This document shows, piece after piece, positions 6,457 to 8,125 of a DNA stretch of 8,125 nucleotides; positions within the stretch are counted from its first letter, which is position 1, and each line of letters begins with the position of its first letter. A program made the translations under genes and the position numbers. Origin of the DNA: Colivivens sp964452915 (GTDB lineage: Bacteria > Bacteroidota > Bacteroidia > Bacteroidales > Bacteroidaceae); assembly GCA_964452915.1 (NCBI GenBank), contig CAYVNW010000064.1:1-8125 (forward strand), in the 5' to 3' direction. A model generated the notes under the pieces. The model made no database searches and was not told where the DNA came from. It worked only from the letters and a program-made list of their open reading frames with translations.

Positions 6457-6480
6457 ATATGACAATATGACGATATGACA
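6457..6480 (+). repeat. Three tandem 8-bp repeats, ATATGACR
   Basis: Three head-to-tail units read ATATGACA, ATATGACG and ATATGACA. The longer word CGATATGACA appears twice, 16 bp apart (6455-6464 and 6471-6480). Short direct repeats beside an integrase gene suggest protein-binding sites, such as integrase arm-type or excisionase sites. They lie eight bases past the terminator T-run. Confidence 0.8.
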
Positions 6481-6640
6481 AAAGGGTGTTCGTATGTAAA
6501 TCATATTGTTGACACCAGCAAAATGATTTGTTTCCATTGAAGGATGCCGTTCGAGGGTAACCACTTTTGTTTGTACTATGTATCATCGCATGAGGAATGT
6601 ATTGTTTGCTTCCAATCAGAGAATGTTAGAGCTCTGTAAA

Positions 6641-6700
6641 TCAGTGGTGAACGAAGAAAGAAAGTTGCGTGGAAGTTTCTTTCATCTTTCTTTCTGCCAT
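6641..6700 (-). CDS. Candidate tiny ORF downstream of integrase, 19 codons (speculative)
   Basis: A leftward ORF reads MAERKMKETSTQLSFFVHH. Its ATG overlaps the stop of the 28-codon ORF by one base (TAATG), the arrangement seen in translationally coupled genes. It contains most of a 10-bp inverted repeat (6655-6695), so the sequence may be constrained for structure rather than coding. It is too short to judge by composition and it competes with overlapping rightward ORFs. Confidence 0.15.
   Translation of the reverse strand: MAERKMKETSTQLSFFVHH
6655..6695. repeat. 10-bp perfect inverted repeat downstream of integrase
   Basis: AGAAAGAAAG (6655-6664) and CTTTCTTTCT (6686-6695) are perfect complements around a 21-base loop. 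A further TTTCTTTC at 6676-6683 can pair with GAAAGAAA (6656-6663) instead, giving an alternative hairpin with a 12-base loop. No T-run follows on either strand, so it is a poor intrinsic terminator. It may be a regulatory site or a decay barrier for the int transcript. Confidence 0.6.
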
Positions 6701-6786
6701 TAATTATCCCCTTTAATCTTGTTCATACATGCAGACAATTTAGCGTAAGCCTGTTCTCCAGCCAATATTCCTTGGCATTGTCGCAT
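6700..6786 (-). CDS. Candidate small ORF downstream of integrase, 28 codons (speculative)
   Basis: A leftward ORF starts 26 bases after the integrase stop. It opens MRQCQGILAGEQAYAK and ends MNKIKGDN, a composition that looks like soluble, helix-forming protein. The frame is open for seven further codons upstream of the ATG. It could be a genuine microprotein co-transcribed with int, the remnant of a longer gene, or chance. I recognise no family. Confidence 0.25.
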   Translation of the reverse strand: MRQCQGILAGEQAYAKLSACMNKIKGDN

Positions 6787-6812
6787 TAAAGAGGATTTGA
6801 TAAAAGTTCAAA

Positions 6813-7991
6813 TTAACGTTCAATTTCCTTGAATACGCATTCTATTAGTTTAAAATTATTTTCATTGATAATCGAAAAATCTTTTTTTATATAAATATCA
6901 GCCAGCTCCATTGTCCCGATATGATTTAGAGCCTCATCAACGTCACCTTTCGAAAACTTCATAAGGTTACGAGACAGAGTTGCAAACGTGTGTCTTGCTT
7001 GATAGAAATTCAGTCCCTTGATACCAACAGCTGTCCCCACTTCTTTTAGTCCGAGATTTAATGCTCTGTTGAAGTCTTTCGCGTCTGAATAACGCTTCGC
7101 AAAATTAAATATACGTCCTTCTCCTTTATACTTTTGCATAAGATCTTTTATAAAAGGGTGGATCTTGACTTCTATATAGGCGTGATCACTTCGTCTGTCC
7201 CGTGTCTTTTGTCTGCAATAGCATATAGTATTATTTTTTATAGTATCAACGCTAAACATATCGACACTGTTCATCCCCATGAGGCAGAATGAGAGTATGA
7301 AACAATCTCTTGCAAGCTGTGCTCTGCTGTTTTCGCCCCCTTTGTATTGATAGATTTTCATTAGCTGTTCTAAAGTTAAAGCACGGACACCTTTTATTAA
7401 GACCTGCTTTGGCACCTGGTATCTCATAAATGGATCATTCTTTATCACTTGGTCATAATCTGTGTTATACCGCCTCATCGCCTCACGGTATAAGTGACGC
7501 ATCATTCCGAGATAGAGAGACTGCGCCCTTGGCTTGTCAGAAAGGAACTCTTCGTATTCTTTTAGCAGCCCATACGTGATTTCGTCAAAGGATAGGGATC
7601 TGTGCCCAAGGTTCCTTTCAAGAGAATTGAGCATAGTATAATAATTCTTCTTTCCTTTAATAGTGGATCGTTTAAGCCAATCTTCCGCAAAAGAAAAGAA
7701 ATCAAGACTCTGAGATGAAGTCAAAAGCCTTTTTACCAGATATTCGGCATCCACCTTCCGCCCAATGCTGTTAATCATGATTTCATCCAGCTTATCCTGT
7801 AGCTCTCTTCTCTTTGTCTCTATCAGTTGGGCCTTCGTGATGTTTTTTATACGCTTCCTACTGGGTGATACTTCCGACGCTGCAAGTGTGATTCCCGTCG
7901 GTATGCGCTTTTTTGTATTTCCCTGCCGAATAAGGAAAGATACAGGATAAGGACTGTGCTTCCTTACGATTTCAATTGTTAATGTAGCCAT
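6813..7991 (-). CDS. int: Tyrosine-recombinase integrase (Bacteroidetes / IntDOT-like type)
   Basis: The predicted enzyme performs site-specific integration and excision of the phage by covalent tyrosine catalysis. I use the ATG at 7991 (392 residues), which starts MATLTIEIVRK; an upstream GTG at 8015 would add eight residues. The N-terminal arm-binding domain spans about 1-85 ('YPVSFLIRQGNTKKRIPTGI'), the SAM-like core-binding domain about 95-195 and the catalytic domain about 203-392. Catalytic positions seen are the beta-strand lysine K262 ('CRQKTRD'), Arg II R333 in 'FYQARHTFATLS', H357 in 'LNHIG' and nucleophile Y367 in 'ADIYIKK'. The usual Arg I position reads N241 ('LMGMNSVDMFSVD') and the HxxR histidine reads Y330. 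Loss of Arg I is known in the IntDOT group, so this need not mean inactivity. Length is normal. The gene is transcribed toward the late operon and visibly richer in A/T than it. Confidence 0.93.
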   Translation of the reverse strand: MATLTIEIVRKHSPYPVSFLIRQGNTKKRIPTGITLAASEVSPSRKRIKNITKAQLIETKRRELQDKLDEIMINSIGRKVDAEYLVKRLLTSSQSLDFFSFAEDWLKRSTIKGKKNYYTMLNSLERNLGHRSLSFDEITYGLLKEYEEFLSDKPRAQSLYLGMMRHLYREAMRRYNTDYDQVIKNDPFMRYQVPKQVLIKGVRALTLEQLMKIYQYKGGENSRAQLARDCFILSFCLMGMNSVDMFSVDTIKNNTICYCRQKTRDRRSDHAYIEVKIHPFIKDLMQKYKGEGRIFNFAKRYSDAKDFNRALNLGLKEVGTAVGIKGLNFYQARHTFATLSRNLMKFSKGDVDEALNHIGTMELADIYIKKDFSIINENNFKLIECVFKEIER

Positions 7992-8084
7992 AATTCGTTG
8001 TTTTTGTTGCGGCACTTTGGCGGCTATTTTATTTTCGAAAGTTCTTATTTTCGCTTAAAAATGGAAATCCCTCTTTAAACCAAT

Positions 8085-8115
8085 AATCCCCGTATCTTTT
8101 TGAGATACAGGGATT
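8085..8115. repeat. 12-bp-stem hairpin at the right edge, upstream of integrase
   Basis: AATCCC and GTATCT (8085-8090, 8092-8097) pair with AGATAC and GGGATT (8103-8108, 8110-8115) around a TTTTG loop, with one C/A mismatch. The shape is that of a Bacteroidales terminator stem, but no long T-run is visible on either strand before the window ends. It may be the terminator of a gene to the right, or mark an attachment-site boundary. An extra AAATCCCT at 8065-8072 can pair with AGGGATTT at 8109-8116, competing with the main stem. The rest of 7992-8125 shows no clear TTTG / TAnnTTTG promoter for int. Confidence 0.7.
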
Positions 8116-8125
8116 TATGTGGGGT

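Larger units (their letters stand above)
6321..6812. other. Tail-to-tail intergenic region, candidate attP/regulatory region
   Basis: This 492-bp stretch separates the end of the rightward late genes from the end of the leftward integrase. It holds an 8-bp inverted repeat bracketing a 13-bp-period repeat, an intrinsic terminator, three tandem 8-bp repeats, a 10-bp inverted repeat and two tiny leftward ORFs, each listed separately. No confident gene is seen. Temperate phages such as lambda keep attP next to the 3' end of int, and integrase arm sites are short repeats, so an attP role is plausible but unproven. I saw no tRNA 3' end here. Confidence 0.4.

Noticed and set aside
6541..6566. GTTCGAGGGTAACCA resembling a tRNA T-arm and 3' end (possible tRNA attachment core)
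   Set aside because: No matching acceptor, D-arm or anticodon stem can be built around it, and the T-arm pairing fails.
6419..6586. 55-codon leftward ORF starting at 6586
   Set aside because: It runs through the three tandem repeats and the late terminator hairpin, so its sequence is constrained by other elements, and it has no domain or ribosome site.
6544..6703. Rightward ORFs of 31 codons (6544-6639) and 41 codons (6578-6703)
   Set aside because: They overlap each other in different frames and overlap the leftward small ORFs, lie beyond the late terminator without a visible promoter, and show no recognisable motif. At most one strand could be real here and none is compelling.

Overview
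The window looks like the right-hand part of a temperate bacteriophage or prophage of a Bacteroidales host (Bacteroides, Parabacteroides or a close relative). The host guess rests on three things. The tyrosine recombinase is of the Bacteroidetes (IntDOT-like) type, with a 'GMNxxD' block in place of the usual catalytic-arginine block. The fibre genes carry wording I know from Bacteroides phages ('ATLDDSGKIPAAQLPSFVDDV', 'GTSGQYLKSNGEGKAPTW'). Most start codons sit behind A/T-rich leaders rather than strong Shine-Dalgarno sequences. No host housekeeping gene is visible, so species and integration state cannot be settled here.

Bases 2-2998 hold two tail-fibre/appendage genes. The first is cut by the left window edge and is built from repeated beta-type modules; the second is complete. 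Bases 3131-4537 hold a compact lysis cassette in textbook order: a four-TM holin, a T7-lysozyme-like N-acetylmuramoyl-L-alanine amidase with its zinc and catalytic residues in place, and a lipoprotein with a C-terminal membrane anchor that has the topology of a unimolecular spanin. Together these would breach the inner membrane, the peptidoglycan and the outer membrane.

Bases 4580-6320 hold three consecutive genes of unknown function. Read side by side they appear to be diverged copies of one protein family: an N-terminal strand with a 'VxYDVxNxxYxxG' block, a helix, a strand, a C-terminal 'W...' helix and a basic tail. The middle copy carries a fibre-like insert and the last one an N-terminal cysteine cluster. 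This is the most novel-looking part of the window.

Bases 6321-6812 carry no confident gene. They hold a long inverted repeat with an internal 13-bp-period repeat, a strong intrinsic terminator ending the rightward late operon, three tandem 8-bp repeats, a 10-bp inverted repeat and two tiny coupled leftward ORFs. The integrase (6813-7991, minus strand) is transcribed toward the late genes, so this tail-to-tail gap is a candidate attP/regulatory region. The last 134 bases, upstream of the integrase, hold a 12-bp-stem hairpin at the right edge.
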